Below are positions 23,498-30,850 of a DNA stretch of 35,784 bases, piece by piece. This stretch comes from Chlamydiota bacterium (GTDB taxonomy: Bacteria > Chlamydiota > Chlamydiia > Chlamydiales > Parachlamydiaceae): the NCBI GenBank assembly GCA_013287815.1, contig JABDDC010000016.1, forward strand, positions 1 to 35,784, written 5' to 3'. Numbering within the stretch: position 1 is the first letter of the stretch; every line of letters begins with the position of its first letter. A model generated the notes under the pieces. That model made no database searches. It saw only the letters and a program-made list of their open reading frames with translations, and had not been told where the DNA came from. Position numbers and translations under genes: made by a program.

Positions 23498-23526
23498 TTT
23501 ACTTTTTATTCTCTCTCGAGTATAAT
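23498..23526 (+). promoter_or_regulatory. Promoter of ssrA
   Basis: A perfect -10 TATAAT at 23521-23526, eight bases before the tmRNA 5' end at 23535. The -35-like TTTACT (23498-23503) has a 17-base spacer. Confidence 0.75.
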
Positions 23527-23534
23527 ACGGATAC

Positions 23535-23925
23535 GGGGGTGTTACGGTTTCGACTCGGAAATGAAAAATTGATTGCATGCAGAGGATGTCGGTTGGCCTC
23601 TTTAATCATCCGATAAAACAATAAATGCAAACTCTACAGTTGTGCATGTCAACTTTGCTGATGAAGCACTGAGGGCAGCAGCTTAATAGACCTAACAGTC
23701 TATTAGCTCCGATAGCCTGGGATTTGCCAAGGGTCTCAGAATCTATCGTAATTTACTTGGTAAGGATTTAGTCTCGCCGCTTCTAGGTACTAAATCCGAG
23801 AATAAATGAAGCAAACCTGTCCTAGTGTTGCATTCTGCATCGGGACTGGCTAATTCAGAATGCTAAGCATGTAGTGGTTAATTCGTAATTTGCCAAGGAC
23901 GAGAGTTCAATTCTCTCCACCTCCA
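23535..23925 (+). ncRNA. ssrA: Transfer-messenger RNA (tmRNA)
   Basis: A 391-nt tmRNA that rescues stalled ribosomes. The tRNA-like ends GGGGGTG (23535-23541) and CACCTCC (23918-23924) pair with the G3-U70 wobble that alanyl-tRNA synthetase requires, with discriminator A; the T-loop AGAG-TTCAATT-CTCT and the 5' GTTACGGTTTCGAC are typical. The CCA is not encoded. The tag frame resumes at GCA 23627 and reads ANSTVVHVNFADEALRAAA before TAA at 23684, ending in the Ala-Ala proteolysis signal. Pseudoknot-forming segments follow (around 23688-23870). The single-piece form is used. The 3' end doubles as the apparent attachment site of the island downstream. Confidence 0.96.
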
Positions 23926-25064
23926 ATTGGTTGGATCTTCCTTATATCCAACCATAGTACAAAACGGCTCACGGACTTCCGTGAGCATTTTTTTACCATC
24001 TAATTTTGAGTTCTGAAACACTAAATTCAATAATTGCCGCTTTTCATCCACTTCAGAACTTTCAAAGATTTCTCGTGCCCATGAGGCTAAATTCATCACC
24101 ATATTCGCTGTGATATAAAAACTTGCGTCTGCTGTCTCATGCCGCTTCATCTCTTCGATAATTTCCATTTGCCGAATCTTGTATTCCTTAACCTTTTCTA
24201 GATACAGCCTTTCATCAATGATGCCATCAAGCTTATCGTCATATATCTTGCTGATTCGTTGTTGAATTTTGTCCTGTTCTTTTCTTAATGTTGCTAGACT
24301 TTCCTGATGAAATTGAGTTTCTTTAGGATTTTATTAATCTGAGAAAGTGCTAATTTTTCTCCTTTTTTACTCCTCAACCCCATGTGTTCTGCTTCTTTCT
24401 GGAGCTTTTGTAAGGAATAATTACCCGTCGCATATAGCTCGAATAATCTTCGAATATAGGGAGCTCTTTCTGGATCCGGGATTATAGTCTTTTCCCCTTT
24501 ATCGTTAAGGAAATGTATATACCCTGTTGGAGCCAGCCCCATCCAAATTCCATTCCTAGCCGACTGTTCTTTGCTCCTCTTGATATTATCACTAAGTTGA
24601 AGAACATAACTCCGTGCAAACATCACCCCCATATCCCACCGCAAAATTTCAGAACTGTTGGACTTTAAATTGAGGATCAATCCTTCGCGCAAGAAATGTA
24701 TCTCGACTTTTCCTTCTTTCCGCAAATCCTCTAAAATTACAGATTCTTTAAAACTACGTTGAACCCGGTCAATGGTATCGGCCACTAGAGCGAATATCTC
24801 TTTGGACTTACGAATTTTTTCAATGATCTTTTCAAATTCCTTTCTGGAGTCCTTGGTCGAAGACTCTGTGATTTTAAACACTTCTTCTATGATGAGTCCT
24901 TTTCTTCCGGCATATTCCCTTAGGCGTCTCTCCTGAGCAGGAATGGACTGCCCCTCTTCCTGCGCTAATTTAAAACTATCAGATAGTTTTATTATGTATT
25001 GTGTAAAGACGATCAATGCAGAAATTGATATACAAGAGCATATCCTTTGTAAAGACTTAGGCAA
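23878..25064 (-). pseudogene. Decayed serine recombinase of the ssrA-linked island
   Basis: Pieces of a large serine recombinase in two frames. The 5' part (25064-24294) has EEGQSIPAQERRLREYAGRK, ALVADTIDRVQRSF and ARNGIWMGLAPTGYIHFLND, but the N-terminal strand with the catalytic Ser is gone, replaced by sequence from the 118-bp repeat. The 3' part resumes in another frame from about 24318 (HQESLATLRKEQDKIQQRIS, KIYDDKLDGIIDE, then NLVFQNSKLDGKKMLTEVRE). The zinc-ribbon region that should lie between is deleted. The last codons (RWRELNSRPWQITN) are the tmRNA 3' end read backwards, so the recombinase gene ends directly at the attachment site. No functional enzyme can be made. Confidence 0.85.
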
Positions 25065-25140
25065 GGACGTTCTAGAAAAAATGCAAAAAGAACGGGGTTA
25101 GGTTTTTCTTTAGCTCATAAGTGGTTTTTCCTTTCTTAAA
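25023..25140 (+). repeat. 118-bp direct repeat, copy 1
   Basis: Matches 28552-28669 in 117 of 118 positions (difference: G at 25094, T at 28623). The + strand begins with an open frame IDIQEHILCKDLGKDVLEKM then QKERG and a stop, which reads like the C-terminal end of a real protein. In this copy the frame extends ~11 more plausible residues upstream (MYCVKTINAE). A T-rich tract follows. It replaces the 5' end of the recombinase gene. Confidence 0.9.
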
Positions 25141-25246
25141 TGGAAGAGAGAAGTCACTTACTCTTATTACTTCCCTCGAGAACTCCCTATAGAGTTCGTG
25201 ATTAGAATCTGAACTCAATTGATCAATTTGAATTAAGGAGCGAACT

Positions 25247-26266
25247 ATGATTAGCGCTAGTTACCGTGAAGAAGAAAACTGGATGCACCAACTGATGAAT
25301 ACCTATTGGAGTGGTGTAGAATGGACGAAGGCTGTTGCCGATCACGAAGCGTGGTCTCGACTACTTAGACCACATCTGCATGGACCTGGATCCATTGGAA
25401 AAATACTAACCAAAGAACTGTGTACACTTTGTGGTGAAGGCAAACTTGGGGGATTCTTTGCTAGCAGAAAAGAAAAACATGAAGGACTAACCTGGGCTCA
25501 GAGCACAGCTTGTGTCAGGTGCGGGCATAAACCCTATTCTAACTCATGCAGCTGCGATATTTGTCGTACGAGTAGACAAAACGCTCGAAAGAAAGAGACT
25601 GAACTAAAACGGGAAAGAGAAATTGAAGAAAAGGTCGCAATCGATCATATTATTAGAGAACGAATTGCCACAGTAAATGCTAACTGTTCTAACCTTGAAG
25701 ATCTTGTGGGGTACGACCAATGGGCAATAGCTCTTGCCATGCTAGAACAATCCACCAGCGAAAATCTCTGGTATATTACCTCTCTTAATTCATCTCCTAA
25801 CCCATTTGCTCCCAGTCAAGAAATGGCAAGGAAGTCAATCCAAAAGATTATCGACTATATTAAGTTCGCAAATGATCGTCCTCCTTCTGCAAAGATAAAC
25901 GAAGAAGGACTAAACTGGAATGGACTTACAGAAAACTACTTATTTCATGGCAACCTTGTGAATCCAAAAAAATTCTTATTAGATAATTTAACCGCCTGTT
26001 CAAAAAATTGTGCAGACGCTGAGTGTATTGCTTTGGATATTGGTAATTTGATGTTAGAAGAAGCGTTGTCATTCCTTGAATGTACTCGCAACGAATATCA
26101 CCTACCTCATAATGTTGGTGAAAAAACGATATCTACACTTACCAAACTAATTTTAGAACGCCCCCTCGGACAAGTCTTTTATTTAATCTGGAAAACTTGT
26201 AATGATTCAGCTGCCTCCGTACAGAAAAAGACTTATTCTGCTTCTCATGCATCCAATCTCGTTTAA
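25247..26266 (+). CDS. Cys-rich protein of unknown function on the island
   Basis: A 339-aa protein I cannot assign. It starts after a strong AAGGAG (7-base spacing) and has normal coding character. The N-terminal third has seven cysteines in a zinc-binding-like pattern: C59xxC62, C89xxC92, C101xC103xxC106 (CTLCGEG, CVRCGHK, CSCDICRTSR). A highly charged helix follows (RQNARKKETELKREREIEEK, ~110-135). The C-terminal two thirds are helical with no known motif. The nearest picture is a DNA- or RNA-binding zinc protein with a helical partner domain (inference). It is the only apparently intact accessory gene on the island and reads opposite to its neighbours. Its last 128 bases overlap the convergent gene, so the native C-terminus may differ. 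Confidence 0.75.
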   Translation: MISASYREEENWMHQLMNTYWSGVEWTKAVADHEAWSRLLRPHLHGPGSIGKILTKELCTLCGEGKLGGFFASRKEKHEGLTWAQSTACVRCGHKPYSNSCSCDICRTSRQNARKKETELKREREIEEKVAIDHIIRERIATVNANCSNLEDLVGYDQWAIALAMLEQSTSENLWYITSLNSSPNPFAPSQEMARKSIQKIIDYIKFANDRPPSAKINEEGLNWNGLTENYLFHGNLVNPKKFLLDNLTACSKNCADAECIALDIGNLMLEEALSFLECTRNEYHLPHNVGEKTISTLTKLILERPLGQVFYLIWKTCNDSAASVQKKTYSASHASNLV

Positions 26267-26501
26267 CCATTCTATCGACAAGCAACCTTTCATATTCACC
26301 ATCGGGCTTAAACTGATCATGCAAACTTAAATAAAGCTCATCTAATTCCATTTTTTCATCCTCATCAAAAGGAACTTCTTTGGAGAGAATTCCATGACGA
26401 GTGGCATTTTTGCTCACAATTATTTTTCCTTCCACTGACTGAGGTCCAGTAGATTTCATAGCATTCTGTCTATTAGCAATTAATTGTTTTTCAGATGTCA
26501 T
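26139..26501 (-). CDS. Small mobile-element-associated protein, 3' end probably altered
   Basis: A 120-aa protein starting at ATG 26501 after AAGGAGGG. Its N-terminal half (MTSEKQLIANRQNAMKSTGP then QSVEGKIIVSKNATRHGIL) belongs to a widespread uncharacterised family whose hallmark is ANRxNAxxSTGPxTxxGKxxxxxNAxxHG, found on many mobile or duplicated loci. The conserved part continues to PDGEYERLLVDRMVKRDW. The family's usual Trp-Arg-Leu-Arg-Arg continuation is absent, and the last ~40 residues lie antisense within the Cys-rich gene. Either the 3' end was lost by deletion or the overlap is real. Function unknown. Confidence 0.65.
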   Translation of the reverse strand: MTSEKQLIANRQNAMKSTGPQSVEGKIIVSKNATRHGILSKEVPFDEDEKMELDELYLSLHDQFKPDGEYERLLVDRMVKRDWMHEKQNKSFSVRRQLNHYKFSRLNKRLVRGGVLKLVW

Positions 26502-26668
26502 ATGACTTCCCTCCTTAATAATTTGTGTCTTGTCCATTTTGATTTCTATGTTCATTTTTTTGCTTTTTTGCAAAAAGACTTCAACTGTCATAACTATACA
26601 TCAATGCTCTCATTATCTCCACAACAGTCTTTTTCCGGTTCCTCTATTGATAAGCCATTACACAGCCC

Positions 26669-28570
26669 TTATCCGCCACTATCGCCATTAAGCATATCAA
26701 TATTTCTGTCTATATGTTTACTTAATACTTGATCTGTCTTCTCTCCCTTTTTTGAATCCACATTTTCAGAAGGCATGATGGCGATAGTGGCGGATGATAA
26801 GATTTCAGGTGCGATAGGTTCATAGTTCAATGATTGAAACCTATACTCTTTTGCTTCTGTGGGGCCAGAAATACCACCGCGAAACTCTTTGATGATTCTC
26901 CTTTGCACTTTTATATCGTCAAATGCGATCTCATCCATGGATTGACCATTGATCAGTATTTTATAACTTGTCTTAAAACACATTCCAAGCTCCCTGCCTA
27001 TTGATGTCAAAGCTATTTTTCGAGATTCATCGTCAGATATACACTCCACCTCTTTTAAACCAGGAATCGGGAATTCGGAATCTTCGATTTGTTCTAGAAT
27101 CATGGCTGTTCTCAACCAATTATTTCGTCTCGTTTTTAAAATTAGAAGTGCGATACTTCTAATCCAATTCAATTGTTTGTGAATCATCCTCTTTTGTGTT
27201 TCTTTATGCTCAGCCATTAAAGAAGGCATTCCAAAGAGATTTTGTACTATCCAATCAAGAGATTGTGCCCACTTACGGAAATCATGCCTACTTTCACTTG
27301 TTTGAGGACGCCCACGAATAACCCACTCGTTAACAATCGAGGCAATGGCACCAAAATATAGTGAACAGTTACCTTTAACATGCTCCATAAGGTCTCCTTC
27401 AGGAAAAGTCCTAAATTTATATTCGATATCCTGTTTGCGCAATTGCAAAGAACAACTTCGATTAGCTAAGTCTTGGGTCATCTCACATTGATTGCTTGTT
27501 AGAAATAAAACAAGCCGAGTGGGGTCGATGTCGATGGGAGGCATAAAAGGAACACGTGCCATATAATGATCTTCTGTCAACAAGGATTCCAATGCGGGTG
27601 AATCGATTTTCCCTCTGATATTATCAAAAGAAATAAAGGAATCGCCTTTAATTAAACGCATGTTCAAGGATTCTTCGATTCCACCAATACCCTTGCGTTG
27701 AGTAATTGCACGGGGCTTATGTCCATAAATTGCTGCGATTATCTTGACAAAGTACCCTTTTCCTGTTTGAGACTCATCCGCCTCAACCACCATAAGAGGG
27801 GCACGATCACGAATGATCTGAGCGTGTGCACAATTTAAAATTGCAGGTTCCATTCCTTTTGACCCATTCCTAACCACCTGAGCGAACGACTCCATTTCAG
27901 AAGCTAACTGGGCTGGTTTAATAGGATTTAAACAGCGTTCAGCTTGGTTCTCGTTGGCAACCTCTACCAAGACCCCTCCCCTTAGAAAGAAGCGATTAGT
28001 TTGGTTCAGTAGTCGCCCTGCCATTCGAGCTGTTTCCTGAATGGATTGTGCACCCCCTGGAATGATCAATTGAGCTTTCTGAATATTGCCAGAATCTTTT
28101 TTACTTGCTTTCATTAATTCATATTGAGGGGTTTTCCCAACGAGCAACTTAAGTTCTTGAATCGTGTGCCCTTTGGCTAACCAATCAGTCACATCCGCCC
28201 CATGATTTTGTGAGAATTCGAGCCCTGGAAGCGGGACAATCTTGAGTGATTCTACCTTTCCATAAAGTTCTCGGAGTATAGCGTCTCTTCTGCCATGACC
28301 TGCAACATCTTCATCATAAAACAACACAATATGCGCTCTTTTTAGACAGTCTGTATATTGTTGCCGCCATGGTCCAGCAGCACCTTCTGAATTTGTGGTC
28401 GATGTCAGACCACCTTGTCGTAGCCTATCAGAGTCTTTCTCACCTTCAACAAGATAAATCTCCTCCCCTTTTCTCTTTGCTTCTAGCAATTCAGGTAAAC
28501 GATATAAAATCCTTTCAACGCCCTCCATATTTTTAACCCACAATCCTGACCAATTGATATACAAGAGCAT
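26669..28570 (-). CDS. TOPRIM/helicase-type replication protein, 5'-truncated
   Basis: A 633-aa product of an integrative-element replication gene. The N-terminal part is a TOPRIM domain of primase type: LYRLPELL, VEGEKDSDRL (41-50), VLFYDEDVAGHGRR (82-95), and GADVTDWLAKG. A helicase-like half follows with a Walker A-like ADESQTGKG (264-272), DSFISFDNIRGKIDSPALES (Walker B region) and RLVLFLTSNQ (sensor). The expected N-terminal zinc-finger/primase domain is missing: the first six residues (MLLYIN) come from the 118-bp repeat and native sequence starts at about WSGLWVKN. The 3' end contains an 18-bp inverted repeat (26671-26688 against 26778-26795). Probably non-functional as a primase, though the long open frame is intact. 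Confidence 0.75.
   Translation of the reverse strand: MLLYINWSGLWVKNMEGVERILYRLPELLEAKRKGEEIYLVEGEKDSDRLRQGGLTSTTNSEGAAGPWRQQYTDCLKRAHIVLFYDEDVAGHGRRDAILRELYGKVESLKIVPLPGLEFSQNHGADVTDWLAKGHTIQELKLLVGKTPQYELMKASKKDSGNIQKAQLIIPGGAQSIQETARMAGRLLNQTNRFFLRGGVLVEVANENQAERCLNPIKPAQLASEMESFAQVVRNGSKGMEPAILNCAHAQIIRDRAPLMVVEADESQTGKGYFVKIIAAIYGHKPRAITQRKGIGGIEESLNMRLIKGDSFISFDNIRGKIDSPALESLLTEDHYMARVPFMPPIDIDPTRLVLFLTSNQCEMTQDLANRSCSLQLRKQDIEYKFRTFPEGDLMEHVKGNCSLYFGAIASIVNEWVIRGRPQTSESRHDFRKWAQSLDWIVQNLFGMPSLMAEHKETQKRMIHKQLNWIRSIALLILKTRRNNWLRTAMILEQIEDSEFPIPGLKEVECISDDESRKIALTSIGRELGMCFKTSYKILINGQSMDEIAFDDIKVQRRIIKEFRGGISGPTEAKEYRFQSLNYEPIAPEILSSATIAIMPSENVDSKKGEKTDQVLSKHIDRNIDMLNGDSGG
26671..26795. 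repeat. 18-bp inverted repeat at the 3' end of the replication gene
   Basis: ATCCGCCACTATCGCCAT at 26671-26688 is the exact reverse complement of 26778-26795. On the coding strand the two arms encode the Ser-Ala-Thr-Ile-Ala-Ile stretch and the C-terminal Gly-Asp-Ser-Gly-Gly. Confidence 0.75.
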
Positions 28571-28669
28571 ATCCTTTGTAAAGACTTAGGCAAGGACGTT
28601 CTAGAAAAAATGCAAAAAGAACTGGGTTAGGTTTTTCTTTAGCTCATAAGTGGTTTTTCCTTTCTTAAA
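28552..28669 (+). repeat. 118-bp direct repeat, copy 2
   Basis: The second copy of the 25023-25140 sequence, same orientation, offset 3529 bases. Here the C-terminal-like frame (IDIQEHILCKDLGKDVLEKM, then QKELG, stop) is cut on its left by TGA-CCA directly before the repeat, so this copy holds only the shared 118 bp. It forms the 5' end of the truncated replication gene and adjoins the transposase remnant on its right. Confidence 0.9.
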
Positions 28670-28717
28670 CAGACGATTCCACCCCCCTTTCGCTTACACT
28701 TTCAAATGTGACTACGC

Positions 28718-29308
28718 TTACACTTCGTACTGATTTTTGAATTCTACAATCAAACTACGATTGCCCCACCACAGTACTTTATTTTTTCCTTCCGCGGTTA
28801 ATTTCTGGTATACCTCGACGAGATTCTTTTCTACAGGGTCGCCACAATCCAGGAATGTTAGTACGAGGTTTTGATTCGAATCCTGTCGAATTGTGCAATT
28901 TCTTTTTTCAAATAACAGCTGACGCATTGTCGTGAGCGTTGTTTTATTTCCATCGTTTTTTTTGTAATGCGGACCGCCTAATTTCTTCAGAAAGTACTCG
29001 TACACCAGCCTAGCCGCCATGACACAATAAAACTCGAACTCTACTTTTTCAGGATCGTGGCCAAAGATTTCGTCAACGAAGTAGCTCTTTATTAGATCTT
29101 TGATCCCGTTCTCAATCGTCCACCTGTGAGGATATTTTCTTAGGATGTCTTCGCCCATCTGGGCGATGTTTGTTGTGCCGAAACAACGTATAGCTTCTTT
29201 GGTGCTTGAGTTCCTCAGGATCACAATTTTCATCTTTAATCCTGTTTTAGGCAAAGTGGCGTCGATAGTTTTTCTTTCGTCCATTGCATCGTGGATTTCC
29301 CAACCCAC
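28718..29308 (-). pseudogene. IS transposase fragment (DDE, C-terminal part)
   Basis: A 196-aa open frame beginning at GTG with the C-terminal half of a DDE transposase: ATLPKTGLKMKIVILRNSST, then YPHRWTIENGIKDLIKSYFV, which carries the Trp-x-Ile-Glu-Asn block with the likely third catalytic Glu, followed by a helical tail (VMAARLVYEYFLKKLGG). The N-terminal half with the two Asp residues is absent; the fragment starts abruptly at the junction with the truncated membrane protein at 29309. No terminal inverted repeats of an intact insertion sequence are visible around it. It resembles IS4/IS1634-type transposases only in general pattern. Confidence 0.72.
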
Positions 29309-29312
29309 ATTA

Positions 29313-29660
29313 GTTTGTAGAGCAAGTTCGATTTATTCTGATCAGGATCAAGAAGCACTCATTGATAGGACCAAGCTTTGCTTGACGCTTTCCTGGGCCA
29401 TTCCAACTGCTTGTGTCTGCGGCAAGATCGTATGGGACACATGGCAGACGAAGAGAAAGATCAATAAAATGTGCAATGATGTCGAAGGTACATTGGCAAA
29501 TATGCTCTCTGTACAATCGGAAGCAATCGTCCCTAGAACCTATTTTGTGTCTTGGACCAAGGTCGACATCAGAAGTGATATTATAAAGTCTGTTTTGTTG
29601 GAGATCTCTCCCCAGACCAGAGTGCAGGTAGTAAAAAGTCTTTTCGCTAAAAGCTTGTAA
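29313..29660 (+). pseudogene. C-terminal remnant of an unrecognised membrane protein
   Basis: A + strand frame with believable protein character from about 29320 onward: SIYSDQDQEALIDRT, then one TM helix (KLCLTLSWAIPTACVCGKIV), a basic KRKINKMCNDVEGTLANML, and ISPQTRVQVVKSLFAKSL before TAA. Upstream, the same frame runs antisense through the transposase fragment and is not homologous to anything I know, so the N-terminus was lost at ~29310 when the insertion sequence or a later deletion took it. No start codon or ribosome-binding site is in a sensible place. It converges on cydB across a minisatellite. Confidence 0.55.
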
Positions 29661-29671
29661 GACCACAAAAA

Positions 29672-29808
29672 GGGACTGATGGGACCGATGGGACGAATGG
29701 GACAAATAGGGCGATTTTATGTCCCATATATCCCTGTCCCATTCGTCCCGTTCGTCCCGTTCGTCCCATAAGTCCCATTCGTCCCATAAGTCCTATAAGT
29801 CCCTTTCT
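29672..29808. repeat. 9-bp minisatellite in inverted arrangement
   Basis: Left array of four GGGACNNAT units (29672-29707: GGGACTGAT GGGACCGAT, GGGACGAAT GGGACAAAT). Right array of eight units in reverse orientation (29737-29808: TCCCATTCG TCCCGTTCG and variants TCCCATAAG, TCCTATAAG, TCCCTTTCT). The arrays pair with each other over ~30-36 bases, so the spacer at the 3' end of cydB can form a large hairpin. Unit length and lack of unique spacers exclude a CRISPR. Confidence 0.85.
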
Positions 29809-29821
29809 CTGAAAGGAAACT

Positions 29822-30850
29822 TTAATAGCTATGTGAATCTAGTTTTACTTTCCCTCTAAAGATGTAATAGACGGCCGTGGTGTAAGAAATCACAAGCGGC
29901 ATGCCGATCATAGCAAATATAAATAGGATTTCCAACGTCTTTTCTGAAGAAGCTGAATTGAAGATGGTTAAACTAAATGCAGGATCATTGATCGCCCGGA
30001 TGACATTAGGATAGGTTCCGATGGCATACAGTCCCAATAAACAAACAATATTGAGGCATGAGCTGATAAATGCCCTGGCATCGCGTCCCAGATAGATTTC
30101 ACGTGGAATATTAGCCACTACAAGCAGATTAACAATCGCCAATATAAAAAAGAGAGGACGATCATGGAATGCCTGAACCATATGGGGCATATAGATCAAT
30201 GTCGCCATCGTCGTCACGAGATACATAATGATGAAAAAGATGATGCAGGGATTAGTCCGCCGGCGCATCTTCTCATGAAAATCCCCTTCCGTCTTCATCA
30301 AAATGTAGATCGATCCGTGCATTAAAAATAGCGATACCATCATGACACCGACGAGCAGGGCGTAAGGATGAAACAGGTCTGCCATTGTCCCATTGAATTC
30401 TTTGTATTGGTCTATAGGGATTCCCTTAATAAGATTGCCGACAATCAAACCCAAAATAAAACTGATTATGAAACTTCCCAAACTAAAGACAATGTCCCAA
30501 GTCCAGCGCCACCAAGCACCGGGCTGTTTGCTACGGAATTCGATGGCGACTGCACGGAAGATCAATCCATTCAGTAAAGCCATCACAGGGATGTAAAAGC
30601 CCGACAGCATGGTCGCATAGATATCAGGAAAGCCTGCGAAGAGGGCTCCGCCGGCCGTTACGAACCAGACTTCATTGCCATCCCAGACCGGACCGATGGA
30701 ATTGAGCATCAGCCTCCTCTCCTCGTCTTTTTTGGAGAACAGGTGGAGCATGCCGACGCCAAGGTCGAATCCATCGAGGATGCCGTAGCCGGTCAGCAGG
30801 AAGACAAAAATGGTAAACCAGCCAAATTCTAAATAATCTGTGGGAATCAT
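29822..30850 (-). CDS. cydB: Cytochrome bd oxidase subunit II
   Basis: A 342-aa multi-pass membrane protein, partner of CydA in the quinol-oxidising bd oxidase. The hallmark N-terminal LLTGYGILDGFDLGVGMLHL is intact, then GPVWDGNEVWFVTAGGALFAGFPDIYA-type sequence, IFRAVAIEFR, and a C-terminal PLVISYTTAVYYIFRGKVKL. Seven to eight TM stretches are visible and length is typical for the family (330-380). It begins four bases inside cydA (ATGA), giving coupled translation. No CydX-like small subunit is found directly downstream; the transcript ends at the minisatellite hairpin. Confidence 0.96.
   Translation of the reverse strand: MIPTDYLEFGWFTIFVFLLTGYGILDGFDLGVGMLHLFSKKDEERRLMLNSIGPVWDGNEVWFVTAGGALFAGFPDIYATMLSGFYIPVMALLNGLIFRAVAIEFRSKQPGAWWRWTWDIVFSLGSFIISFILGLIVGNLIKGIPIDQYKEFNGTMADLFHPYALLVGVMMVSLFLMHGSIYILMKTEGDFHEKMRRRTNPCIIFFIIMYLVTTMATLIYMPHMVQAFHDRPLFFILAIVNLLVVANIPREIYLGRDARAFISSCLNIVCLLGLYAIGTYPNVIRAINDPAFSLTIFNSASSEKTLEILFIFAMIGMPLVISYTTAVYYIFRGKVKLDSHSY

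Larger units (their letters stand above)
23197..23534. other. Spacer between ileS and ssrA with repeats
   Basis: A 338-base gene-free spacer. After the ileS leader it holds the second palindromic element (23237-23394). A short hairpin, GAAGGATGAGG at 23438-23448 against CCTCATCCTTC at 23471-23481, is followed by a T-rich tract; its words belong to the GGATGAGG repeat family seen at rplT-pheS. The ssrA promoter closes the spacer. Confidence 0.6.

Noticed and set aside
23878-23925. C-terminal residues RWRELNSRPWQITN of the recombinase frame as real protein
   Set aside because: They are the tmRNA 3' end read on the opposite strand, a familiar artefact when an integrase gene abuts its attachment site.
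26484-26732. Plus-strand frame of 82 codons between the small mobile-associated gene and the replication gene
   Set aside because: Antisense to the start of one gene and the end of the other; no ribosome-binding site, low-complexity Ser/Pro tail.
29310-29705. Minus-strand frame of 131 codons
   Set aside because: Antisense to the more protein-like membrane remnant and running through the minisatellite; no motif and no ribosome-binding site.
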